Positions 27,001-35,018 of a stretch of DNA of 64,000 nucleotides are shown piece by piece. The translations under genes and the position numbers were made by a program. Under the pieces are notes generated by a model. That model ran no database searches. It was not told where the DNA came from and worked only from the letters and a program-made list of their open reading frames with translations. The stretch comes from Acidobacteria bacterium Mor1 (GTDB taxonomy: Bacteria > Acidobacteriota > Polarisedimenticolia > Polarisedimenticolales > Polarisedimenticolaceae): the NCBI GenBank assembly GCA_001664505.1, contig CP011806.1:5658793-5722792 (forward strand), in the 5' to 3' direction. Position 1 is the first letter of the stretch, and the number at the start of each line of letters is the position of its first letter.

Positions 27001-28029
27001 ATGCAGAGCGATATTTCCCGTCTGGCCGGCCTCGCGCTGGCGGCCCTCGGTCTCCTGTTTTCGACGGCGGCCCTGGCCGAGGGCCAGAGCTTCGAATCCA
27101 GCGGGTTCACGTTCCTCACGGCGGCCTCCGATCAGGCCTACCTGGGAGTGAGGGTCAGTGAGGAGACCGGGCACGCCGAGGGTGGCGCCCGGGTAGATGA
27201 CGTGATTCCCGATTCCCCCGCGGCGGTGGCGGGGCTGCAGAAAGGGGATGTGATCGTCTCCTTCGCCGGCGAGGTGGTTCGCGGGCCGTTGGCCCTGACC
27301 CAGCGGATCCACGCCCGCGAGGTGGGGGACCGGGTCGATCTCCGGATCGTGCGGGATGGAGCGGAGCAGACCCTGGTGGCCGAGCTCGGCGAGCGCCAGG
27401 GCCCCGAGACTTATTTCTTCGGCACCGGGCTCGGCGAGGGGCAGTTCGATTTCGACGTCAAGTGGATCGAGCAGCTCGGGAACCAGTCGGGAGATCTGGC
27501 CGAGACCTATCGGGAGATGGCCGAGCGTTTCGCCGCGAACCATCAGGAGATCGGGAAGGAGATGGCGCAGCGCTGGTCCTTCCAGTTCGACAACCTGACC
27601 GGCAAGCTGGCCCAGACCTACGAACAGGTCGAGCCGAAGGATCTTCACGACGGCGCCTCCCGCCTCTACTTCCGTGTCCTTCACGGCAACATCGAGGCCA
27701 GGCTGGGCCTGGAACTGGTCGACACCACCCCGGAACTGCGGCGCCACCTGGGAGGCCGCGAGGAGGCGGGCCTCCTGGTCAGCCGGGTCGAAGATGAGGG
27801 CCCGGCGGCCGAGGCGGGCCTGCAGGTCGGCGATCTGCTGGTCGCCGCGGCCGGTGCCTCGCTGGGCGACCGGACCGACCTCAACCGGGCCTTCGCGGCC
27901 GAGGAGGTCGAATCGGTCGAGCTGGAGTTGATCCGGGACGGTTCCTCCCGGACCGTGCAGCTCTCGGTGCCCGAACCGGCCGGCGGCCCGCCCAAGTGGC
28001 CGACCCTCCGCGGCAACTCGAAAATCTGA
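27001..28029 (+). CDS. Periplasmic double-PDZ protein
   Basis: 342 residues with a signal peptide (ending TAALAEGQSF). First PDZ domain at about 40-120 (YLGVRVSEET; DVIPDSPAAVAGLQKGDVIV). A central helical region rich in charged residues (130-215; SGDLAETYREMAERFAANHQ) follows, then a second PDZ domain at about 225-325 (ARLGLELVDT; VEDEGPAAEAGLQVGDLLVA). There is no protease domain, so it is an adaptor or sensor of exposed peptide ends rather than a DegP. ATG 27001 has GGAGG eight bases upstream. A strong terminator follows. Confidence 0.88.
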   Translation: MQSDISRLAGLALAALGLLFSTAALAEGQSFESSGFTFLTAASDQAYLGVRVSEETGHAEGGARVDDVIPDSPAAVAGLQKGDVIVSFAGEVVRGPLALTQRIHAREVGDRVDLRIVRDGAEQTLVAELGERQGPETYFFGTGLGEGQFDFDVKWIEQLGNQSGDLAETYREMAERFAANHQEIGKEMAQRWSFQFDNLTGKLAQTYEQVEPKDLHDGASRLYFRVLHGNIEARLGLELVDTTPELRRHLGGREEAGLLVSRVEDEGPAAEAGLQVGDLLVAAAGASLGDRTDLNRAFAAEEVESVELELIRDGSSRTVQLSVPEPAGGPPKWPTLRGNSKI

Positions 28030-28073
28030 GCCCGGAGCGGCGTTTTCGCCGCCTGGTGACAAGCTCCCGGCGA

Positions 28074-28125
28074 GGCCGGTTTCCCGCGCAAACATTGCCT
28101 GTTTGCCATGGGAAGCCGGCCTTTT
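28074..28125 (+). terminator. Rho-independent terminator after the PDZ gene
   Basis: A 12-base outer stem (28074-28085 with 28110-28121, one G-U pair) encloses a perfect 7-bp inner stem (GCAAACA at 28088-28094 with TGTTTGC at 28100-28106). TTTT follows at 28122. A second small hairpin (28037-28052, GCGGCG-TTTT-CGCCGC) precedes it. Confidence 0.75.
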
Positions 28126-28144
28126 CGTTTGTGCCCCGGGCGGC

Positions 28145-28150
28145 TACAAT
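28145..28150 (+). promoter_or_regulatory. Candidate -10 element for the aminotransferase
   Basis: TACAAT, one base from consensus, 32 bases before the start codon and just after the upstream terminator. No clear -35 hexamer. Confidence 0.35.
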
Positions 28151-28182
28151 CCCCCTTCACCCATCAAGATCGGAGTCAAAGC

Positions 28183-29385
28183 ATGCCTCGCATCTCGAAT
28201 CGGGCCAGCGAGCTGGGGACCGAGAACGCCTTCGTCGTGTTGGGCGAAGTCGGACAGCTTCAGGCCGAAGGCAAGAGCATCGTCTCGTTCTGCATCGGCC
28301 AGCCGGACTTCCCCACGCCGGAGAACATCCAGCAGGCCGCCGTCGATGCCATCAGGGCCGGCCACCACGGCTACACGCCCTCTCCCGGCATCCCCGCCCT
28401 GCGCGAGGCGGTGGCGTCCTTCTTCTCCCGGACCCGCAAGGTGCAGATCGATCCCGAGGATGTCGTCTGCGGCTGCGGCGGCAAGCCGTTCATCGGTTAC
28501 AGCATTCTGTCGACCACCGACTACGGCGCCGGCAACGAGGTGATCTACCCCAATCCGGGGTTCCCGATCTACCGTTCCCAGATCATCGCCAACGGGGCGG
28601 TGCCGGTGGAGCTGCCGCTGCGCGAGGGGCGGGGCTTCGCCTTCGACCTCGACGAGCTGCGCGCACGGGTCAACGAGAAGACCCGGCTGCTGATCCTGTG
28701 TAGCCCCGGGAACCCCACCGGCGGCATCCTGAGCAAGGAAGATCTCGAAGAGGTCGGCCGCATCGTCGCGCCCTACGAGAACCTCTGGATCTACTCCGAC
28801 GAGGTCTACTCCGGCCTGGTCTACGACGGCGAGTTCGAGAGCATCGCCGCCGTCGACGGCATGCTCGAGCGCACCATCATTGCCGACTCGGCCTCCAAGA
28901 CCTACGCGATGACCGGCTGGCGTATCGGCTACTCCGCCAACAAGAAGTTGGCTCCCGCGTTTACCCGCTGGGTCACCAACACCGATTCCTGTCCGGCCCA
29001 CCCCAACCAGTACGCGGTGGTCGAGGCGTTGAACGGTTCCCAGGACAAGGCCCTGCACATGCGGGACGTGTTCCTCGAGCGGCGGGGCCGCATCGTCGAC
29101 GGGCTGAACGCCATCGACGGTTTCGAGTGCCAGCTTCCCGGCGGCGCCTTCTACGTGTGGCCCAACATCACCGAGGCCTGCAAGCTGGTCGGCGCCGAGG
29201 ATAGCGAAGAGCTGCGCAAGCGGTTGCTCTACGAGGCCGGCGTCGCGGTCCTGGCCGACATCCACTTCGGTACCCGGGTGGAAGGGGAGGGGCAGCACAT
29301 CCGCTTCTCCTACGCCAGCTCCTTCGAGGACATCGACGAGGGGCTGAGCCGTATCTCCGATTTCATGAAGAAGAACAAGCGCTGA
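28183..29385 (+). CDS. Class I/II pyridoxal-phosphate aminotransferase
   Basis: 400 residues, aspartate-aminotransferase fold type I. The N-terminal FCIGQPDFPTPENI and GYTPSPGIPALREAV, the NPTGG-containing SPGNPTGGILS, YSDEVYSGLVY and the PLP-binding Lys in DSASKTYAMTGWRIGYSA are all present. It transfers an amino group from an amino acid to a 2-oxo acid; the exact substrate is not decidable, though aspartate/alanine-type enzymes look like this. ATG 28183 follows a weak GGAG. A 36-base gap leads to the transketolase-like gene on the same strand, so cotranscription is likely. Confidence 0.93.
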   Translation: MPRISNRASELGTENAFVVLGEVGQLQAEGKSIVSFCIGQPDFPTPENIQQAAVDAIRAGHHGYTPSPGIPALREAVASFFSRTRKVQIDPEDVVCGCGGKPFIGYSILSTTDYGAGNEVIYPNPGFPIYRSQIIANGAVPVELPLREGRGFAFDLDELRARVNEKTRLLILCSPGNPTGGILSKEDLEEVGRIVAPYENLWIYSDEVYSGLVYDGEFESIAAVDGMLERTIIADSASKTYAMTGWRIGYSANKKLAPAFTRWVTNTDSCPAHPNQYAVVEALNGSQDKALHMRDVFLERRGRIVDGLNAIDGFECQLPGGAFYVWPNITEACKLVGAEDSEELRKRLLYEAGVAVLADIHFGTRVEGEGQHIRFSYASSFEDIDEGLSRISDFMKKNKR

Positions 29386-29421
29386 AACGACGCCGTCGAG
29401 CCCGGCGAAGGAGCACAAGCA

Positions 29422-31791
29422 GTGGAAGGCACCAAGGTCCAGGACATGGAAGGGCTGTACGCCCGCGCGGAGCAGGAGTTCGCCGACTGGGAAGTGGTCA
29501 AGGATCTGGTCGACGAGATGATCGATCTGATGCTGAACTACCGGCAGAGCGGTCACCCCGGCGGTTCCCGTTCCAAGGTTCACGGCATGCTTGCGCTGCT
29601 GCTCTCGGGCGCCATGCGTTGGGATGTGATGCGCCCCTGGCGCCCTTACTGCGACCGGTTCGTGCTCAGCGCCGGGCACACGGTTCCGCTGGTCTACGCG
29701 AGCCTCTCGGTGCTCAACGAGTTCATGGCCGCCCGCCACAAGCTGGATGGCGGGGACCGTTTCGCCTTCCCCGACGGCGGCAAGTACGCGCTGCGCTGGC
29801 ACGACCTGCTGGATCTGCGCCGCAACAAGGGGCTCGCGGGCCACGCCGAAATGGAAGGCAAGACCCTGTTCCTCAAGTGGAACACCGGCCCCTCGGGGCA
29901 CGGGATGCCTTCGGCCGCCGGTGAAGCCATGGCGCTGCGCCACGCCGGTGCCGGCGAAGTCAAGGTCTTCGCCTACGAGGGCGAAGGTGGGCTGACGCCG
30001 GGCGCCAGCCACGAGACCAAGAACTCCGCCTGGGGGCTGGGACTCCACAATCTGGTGTTCCTGGTCGACTGGAATGATTTCGGCATCGACGACAACGCGA
30101 TCTCTTCGGTGGTCCACGGCACGCCGACTGATTGGTTCGCCCCCTACGGTTGGCGCATCTCGGGAGCCGAGGAGGGCTCCGAGTGGGCGCCGGTGACCCG
30201 GGCGGTGCTCGAGGCCGCTCGCGGGGACAACCCCGGCGGTGTTCCCTCGATGGCCTGGTTCAAGACCCGCAAGGGCCGCGGATACCTGGTCTACGACAAC
30301 AAGTCCCACGGCGCGGCCCACAAGATGCACAGCGAGAACTTCTGGACCCTGCGCAAGCAGTTCATGGAGAAGTACGGCGTGCAGTACCAGGGGGTCGACG
30401 AGGCGGCACCCTCCGACAAGGAAGCGCTGCGGGCCCAGGCAGAGGCCAACTTCGGCATCGCCATGAGCATCCTCGAGAGCCGCGCCGACACCGTGCGCGC
30501 CATCTCCGACCGCCTGGCGGATCTGGCCGATTCGGTGCCCGACAAGATCGCCTCGGTGACTCTCGACGGAAAGGGCGCGGAGCTGTTCAGCGATCCGAAG
30601 CTCTTCGACTACGAAGGCTACCCGGAATCGATGTGGGCCAAGCCCGGGGACAAGAAGCCCAACCGCGCGGCGCTGGCCACCTGGGGTTCCTGGATCAACA
30701 GCTACGCCAAGAAGCACTACGACCGTCCGCTGTTCCTGGCCTGCTCCGCCGATCTGGCGGAATCGACCAACATCGCCGGTTTCATGAAGCCCTTCGACGA
30801 CTCGGTCGAGGGTTGGGGTTGGTACCAGCGGGACAAGAACCCTCGCGGCACCCTGCTGCCCCAGCAGATCACCGAGTTCACCAACGCCGCGATCTGCGCC
30901 GGTATCGCCTCGGTCAACCTGGCTGACGACCCGATGAAGGGATGGAACGGCTACTGGGCCGGTTGTTCGACTTACGGCTCGTTCTCGTACCTCAAGTACG
31001 GTCCGCTGCGCCTGTTCAGCCAGCTCGCCCAGGATTGCGACCTGCCCGTGGGCAAGGTGCTTTGGATCGCGGGGCACTCCGGCCCGGAAACCGCCGAGGA
31101 CTCCCGGACGCACTTCGGCATCTTCTCGCCGGGTGTGACCCAGCTGTTCCCCGACGGCCACGTGATCGATCTGCATCCCTGGGAGTACAACGAGGTCCCC
31201 GTGGTGCTGGCCGAAGCGTTCAAGCAGGACGCAGCCATCGTCGCCCTGCATCTGACTCGCCCGGCGGTTGAGATCCCCGATCGCCCGAAGCTGGGTATGG
31301 ACTCCCACTATGCGGCGGCCAAGGGCGCCTATCTGATTCGCGACTACAAGCCGGGCCAGCCCAAAATGGGCACCGTGTTCGTCCAGGGCACGATGACCAC
31401 CGCCAACCTGGTGGATGTGTTGCCGCAGATCGAGGAGGCCGGGCTCAACGTCAAGATCGTCGCCGCGATCAGCCCGCAGCTCTTCGCCCTGCAGGACGAA
31501 AGCTACCGCAACCGGATCGCCTCTCCGGCGGACCGGGTCGACGCCATGGTCATCTCCAACCGGTCGCTGCGAGTCAGCCGGGACTGGGTCGAGAACTCGG
31601 TGGTTGCCGACTACTCGATGACCTCGGATTTCGATGATCGCTGGCGCACCGGCGGCAGCGTCGACGAGGTGATCGACGAGGCGCACCTGTCGTCGAAGCA
31701 CATTCTCGAGGGCATCACGAAGTTCGCCCGCGAGCGTGAGCAGCGGCTGTCCCGTCTCAAGGAACGGCTGGAGGCGGCTCTCGCCGACTAG
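29422..31791 (+). CDS. Divergent single-chain transketolase
   Basis: 789 residues, longer than standard transketolases (about 650-670). Thiamine-diphosphate domain signs are SGHPGGSRSKVHGM near the N-terminus and YEGEGGLTPGASHETKNSAW, then LVFLVDWNDFGID. In common transketolases the corresponding block begins G-D-G and ends in D-x-N; here it starts E-G-E-G, so it belongs to a diverged branch. The pyrimidine-binding domain (from about 410; FLACSADLAESTNIAGFMKP) and the C-terminal domain follow. Start GTG 29422 has GAAGGAG upstream. Probably interconverts sugar phosphates, but the substitution leaves substrate and activity open. Confidence 0.85.
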   Translation: MEGTKVQDMEGLYARAEQEFADWEVVKDLVDEMIDLMLNYRQSGHPGGSRSKVHGMLALLLSGAMRWDVMRPWRPYCDRFVLSAGHTVPLVYASLSVLNEFMAARHKLDGGDRFAFPDGGKYALRWHDLLDLRRNKGLAGHAEMEGKTLFLKWNTGPSGHGMPSAAGEAMALRHAGAGEVKVFAYEGEGGLTPGASHETKNSAWGLGLHNLVFLVDWNDFGIDDNAISSVVHGTPTDWFAPYGWRISGAEEGSEWAPVTRAVLEAARGDNPGGVPSMAWFKTRKGRGYLVYDNKSHGAAHKMHSENFWTLRKQFMEKYGVQYQGVDEAAPSDKEALRAQAEANFGIAMSILESRADTVRAISDRLADLADSVPDKIASVTLDGKGAELFSDPKLFDYEGYPESMWAKPGDKKPNRAALATWGSWINSYAKKHYDRPLFLACSADLAESTNIAGFMKPFDDSVEGWGWYQRDKNPRGTLLPQQITEFTNAAICAGIASVNLADDPMKGWNGYWAGCSTYGSFSYLKYGPLRLFSQLAQDCDLPVGKVLWIAGHSGPETAEDSRTHFGIFSPGVTQLFPDGHVIDLHPWEYNEVPVVLAEAFKQDAAIVALHLTRPAVEIPDRPKLGMDSHYAAAKGAYLIRDYKPGQPKMGTVFVQGTMTTANLVDVLPQIEEAGLNVKIVAAISPQLFALQDESYRNRIASPADRVDAMVISNRSLRVSRDWVENSVVADYSMTSDFDDRWRTGGSVDEVIDEAHLSSKHILEGITKFAREREQRLSRLKERLEAALAD

Positions 31792-31804
31792 GTTCGGGGG
31801 GGCT

Positions 31805-31831
31805 GTGGGCCGCGATCCCGTCGCGGTCCAC
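31805..31831 (+). terminator. Stem-loop after the transketolase gene
   Basis: 11-bp stem with one G-U pair (31805-31815 with 31821-31831) and loop TCCCG, 13 bases after the stop. No T-run follows, so termination by this element alone is uncertain. Confidence 0.5.
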
Positions 31832-31911
31832 ACCCCGCAGCTCCCGGACAGGCCGGCGGCCCGCATCGCGGACTCCTGTATGATTCGCCCAGCTTCTTCT
31901 GGGGGAGTCCG

Positions 31912-34881
31912 ATGCGCCCGGCCTTTCGACTTCTGATCTCCACCGTTGTCGGTCTTGCGTTGCTCACGTGGGGCGCCGAGTTGCGCGCCGAAGGCAGCGC
32001 GCCGGCGCCGCCGAAGGTCGCGGCCCTCGCGGTCGACGCCGGTTCTGCGACGCGGGTCACGGCGGACGGAATTTCCTTCGAGGGAGCGCTGGTAGATCTG
32101 GCCGGCTGGTGGGCTCCGGTCCGCCTGGGCGAGACTCCCGCCGGTGATGTCGTCGGCCACGCCTTCGTGGGGCAGGGACGCTATCGCTACGAATCCTCCG
32201 ATCCCGTCGAGCGCTCCCAGGCCCGGATGTTCACCGGGGCTCCGGCGATCGACCTGACCTTCGACCGGCTCCTCTGGATCGGTCCGCCTCCCGCGGGACT
32301 GGAATCGGGCCCGGGCAAGCCCGAGGTCCCGGTCCGTGAGGATCTCGCCGGGGTCCTGAGCGCCTGGAAGGGTAGCGGCGAGCGAAAGCGGCTGACTGCC
32401 GACGCCGCGCTGACCGCCGACCTCTGGGCCGGCCCGGGAGCCGCCCAGGTGCCGGGCTTCCGATTGCTCTGGGCCGACACCGAACGCTTCGGTTGGTTCT
32501 TTCACGTGCGAGACCGGCGAAGCGACGACGCCGTGCGGGTCGGCCGTTTCGTGCCGATCGACGTCGACGATGTCGACGAGGAGACGATTCGACAGGCCAT
32601 TCGCTGGAGTGAGCGGAATCTCTACGGCGGGGGAGTCGACTACGAGGAGCTCGGCGATCTCGATATCTGGAGCGCCAGGCCCCACGATGCCACCGAATCC
32701 GAGTTGCCCGAACCCCGGCACTATCGCCTGGAAGTCGAGGTCGACGGCAACTCCAAGCTGAACGGCATGGCCGAGATTCAGCTGGCCGCGCTCGCGCCCG
32801 GCGTTCGGGTGGTGGAGTTCCGCCTCGGCCGGGACCTCGAGGTGGAATCGGTATCGACGAACGGCACCGACTTGCGCTGGCGCCGCAAGGGGAGCCGGCT
32901 GGTCGTGCACCTGGGCAACGCCGCGGCACCAGGAGAGCCGAAGATCCAGATTCGCTACGCCGGGTACTACTTCGATCCCAACGGCGAGCTGGACGTCTTC
33001 CCGTTGCGGGGCACGACCGATTGGTACCCTCGGACAGGCCGCATCGACCGCGCGACCTACGATGCGACCTTCCGCTGGCCCAAGAAGTACGAGCTCCTTG
33101 CCGGCGGAGAGTACGTCGACGGTGGTGAGGTCCGGCGTCAACGCTGGGAGCGGCGGTCGCTACGGCACCCGGCCAGTTTCTACACCTTCGAATTCGGCCG
33201 CTACGTGGTGGCCGAGCGGCAGCTCGAGGATCTCAAGATCCGTTTTGCGATCGCCCACTGCAAGCACCATCCGTTGGAGGCCGGGGTTCCGGAGCAATCC
33301 CTGGAGACCATCGCCCAGGCGGTGGAGCTGTACGAAAACCTGTTCGGAGACTATCCGCTCAACGAACTGACTGTCGCTACCGCCCATCGCAACTACTCTC
33401 AGGGCTCCCTCAGCTTCGTCACCTTGTCCCACTTCATCTTCGTGCCCTCCCAGTTCGTCGAGGACAAGGCGCGGCTCCTCGCCGATCGGACCTTCACGAT
33501 CTCCCATGAGGTCGCACACCAATGGTGGGGCGGCAAACTCGGCTGGGCCGGCTACCGGGACCAGTGGCTGAGCGAGGGAATCGCTTCTTACTCGGCGGAG
33601 CTCTTTACCTACCTTCGGCTGGGCCGCAACGACGAGTTCCGCGCCCGTTCCCGGGCCGAGGCGCGGGAAGCATTCCTGCGCTTCGGCAAGAACGGGCGGC
33701 CGCTCGAGTCTCAAGGGCCGATCGTATTGGGTGCCAGGTTGAATTCCAGTGTCGCCGACGCGTATCAGTCGGTGGTGTACGACAAGGGTTACCTGGTCCT
33801 GGCGACCCTGGCCCAGGCGCTGGGTGAAGCGCCTCTGCTGGCCGCCTTGCGCGAGCTGATCGATGCCCACCTGTTCGAGGAGATCGGAAGCGCTCAGTTC
33901 CTCGACGAACTGGCTCAACGCACGGGCAGGGATCTCGCCGCGCTGAAAGCCGCCTTCGTCTACGGCACCGGCGTTCCCGAAGTCGTCTACGACTACGAGA
34001 TCCGGCGTGACGAAGACCTCTGGGTCGTCGAGGGCAGCGCCGAGTCCTGGATCCTCAACCTGGATCGCACCGAAGTGTTCCGTTCCGCCTCCGGGGGCTG
34101 GGGGGTGCGCTCACGCTATGTCGACCGTATCGACGAGCGGCCGGCGATTCTTCCCGTGACCTACGAACTCAACGTCGACACCGAGCAGGGTGAGGCCCGC
34201 GGGCTCGGCGGGCTGATGCTCGAAGGGACCCCGGCACCCTTTTCCATCGACAGCCGGTACAAGCCGATCCACCTCAACCTCGACCATGACGGCCGCACGC
34301 TGGCGGTGTTCCACGACCAGGTAAAGCGGCCCAGCTCGGCGCTGCGCGTCCGGGCCGGGCGACTCGCTCGCCTCGGGAAGCATACGGAGGCGGTCGCCCT
34401 GCTCGAGCGGGCCCTGGAGGCGCCGTTCACCGCCGGCGACCGGCGCAACCAGGGGATGGAGAACGAGCGGGCCAAGGTCCACGCCGAGGCGGAGTACTGG
34501 CGGATCCACATGGATCGCGCCGAGCTGGAGCTGGACCGGGACGACATGGCGGCCGCGACCCGGGCGCTGGAAGCGGCCCAGGCGATTGCCTCGCCGGAGA
34601 CCCGTCGCACCGAGGTGCTCAGCGCCCGGATGCTCGTGGCCAAGGGGGATTACCGCGAGGCCTACAAGATCCTCTCGGAGTGGCTCTACCTGCCGATGCG
34701 CCAGCGGTTCCACCACGATCGGGACCTGCGCTACGGCGTCGTCGGCGACGCCGAGGCCTACGCCCTGCTCGCCATCGCGGCGCACTACAAGGGGCGGGAG
34801 GCGGAGCGGGACCGTGCCATCGAGGAAGCGGGCCGCCGGGGAGCCTTCGGGCTCGATGCCGTGCTGGCCGAGGCGCCCTAG
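31912..34881 (+). CDS. M1-family-like zinc metallopeptidase without a GAMEN motif
   Basis: 989 residues with a signal peptide (ending GAELRAEGS). Zinc motif HEVAH at 532-536 with the third ligand E555 (HExxH-x18-E) and a Y-x-K-G block further on (VVYDKGYLVLATL). The exopeptidase motif G-A/G-M-E-N, expected about 34 residues before HExxH, reads G498-S-L-S-F, so recognition of a free N-terminus is doubtful. About 330 residues precede the catalytic part and a helical, TPR-like region follows (about 815-985). ATG 31912 has GGGGGAG upstream; a TATGAT at 31879 may be its -10 box. Likely a periplasmic peptidase. Confidence 0.87.
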   Translation: MRPAFRLLISTVVGLALLTWGAELRAEGSAPAPPKVAALAVDAGSATRVTADGISFEGALVDLAGWWAPVRLGETPAGDVVGHAFVGQGRYRYESSDPVERSQARMFTGAPAIDLTFDRLLWIGPPPAGLESGPGKPEVPVREDLAGVLSAWKGSGERKRLTADAALTADLWAGPGAAQVPGFRLLWADTERFGWFFHVRDRRSDDAVRVGRFVPIDVDDVDEETIRQAIRWSERNLYGGGVDYEELGDLDIWSARPHDATESELPEPRHYRLEVEVDGNSKLNGMAEIQLAALAPGVRVVEFRLGRDLEVESVSTNGTDLRWRRKGSRLVVHLGNAAAPGEPKIQIRYAGYYFDPNGELDVFPLRGTTDWYPRTGRIDRATYDATFRWPKKYELLAGGEYVDGGEVRRQRWERRSLRHPASFYTFEFGRYVVAERQLEDLKIRFAIAHCKHHPLEAGVPEQSLETIAQAVELYENLFGDYPLNELTVATAHRNYSQGSLSFVTLSHFIFVPSQFVEDKARLLADRTFTISHEVAHQWWGGKLGWAGYRDQWLSEGIASYSAELFTYLRLGRNDEFRARSRAEAREAFLRFGKNGRPLESQGPIVLGARLNSSVADAYQSVVYDKGYLVLATLAQALGEAPLLAALRELIDAHLFEEIGSAQFLDELAQRTGRDLAALKAAFVYGTGVPEVVYDYEIRRDEDLWVVEGSAESWILNLDRTEVFRSASGGWGVRSRYVDRIDERPAILPVTYELNVDTEQGEARGLGGLMLEGTPAPFSIDSRYKPIHLNLDHDGRTLAVFHDQVKRPSSALRVRAGRLARLGKHTEAVALLERALEAPFTAGDRRNQGMENERAKVHAEAEYWRIHMDRAELELDRDDMAAATRALEAAQAIASPETRRTEVLSARMLVAKGDYREAYKILSEWLYLPMRQRFHHDRDLRYGVVGDAEAYALLAIAAHYKGREAERDRAIEEAGRRGAFGLDAVLAEAP

Positions 34882-35018
34882 CCCTGCGGCCCTTCGTCGG
34901 CTGATCCCGTTGATCTCCGCCGGATTTCTCCACGGAGCATGGTCGCTGGTCCGGTTTGGCCGTACAGCTACAAGGGCCCCGTCCGGGGCGTGCAAGGCAT
35001 CGAGTCGAGGGGGAATCG

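Noticed and set aside
28144-33141. A very long open frame on the minus strand (about 1665 codons)
   Set aside because: It runs antisense through the aminotransferase, transketolase and part of the M1 peptidase gene, all with clear motifs. Long antisense frames are expected at this GC content.
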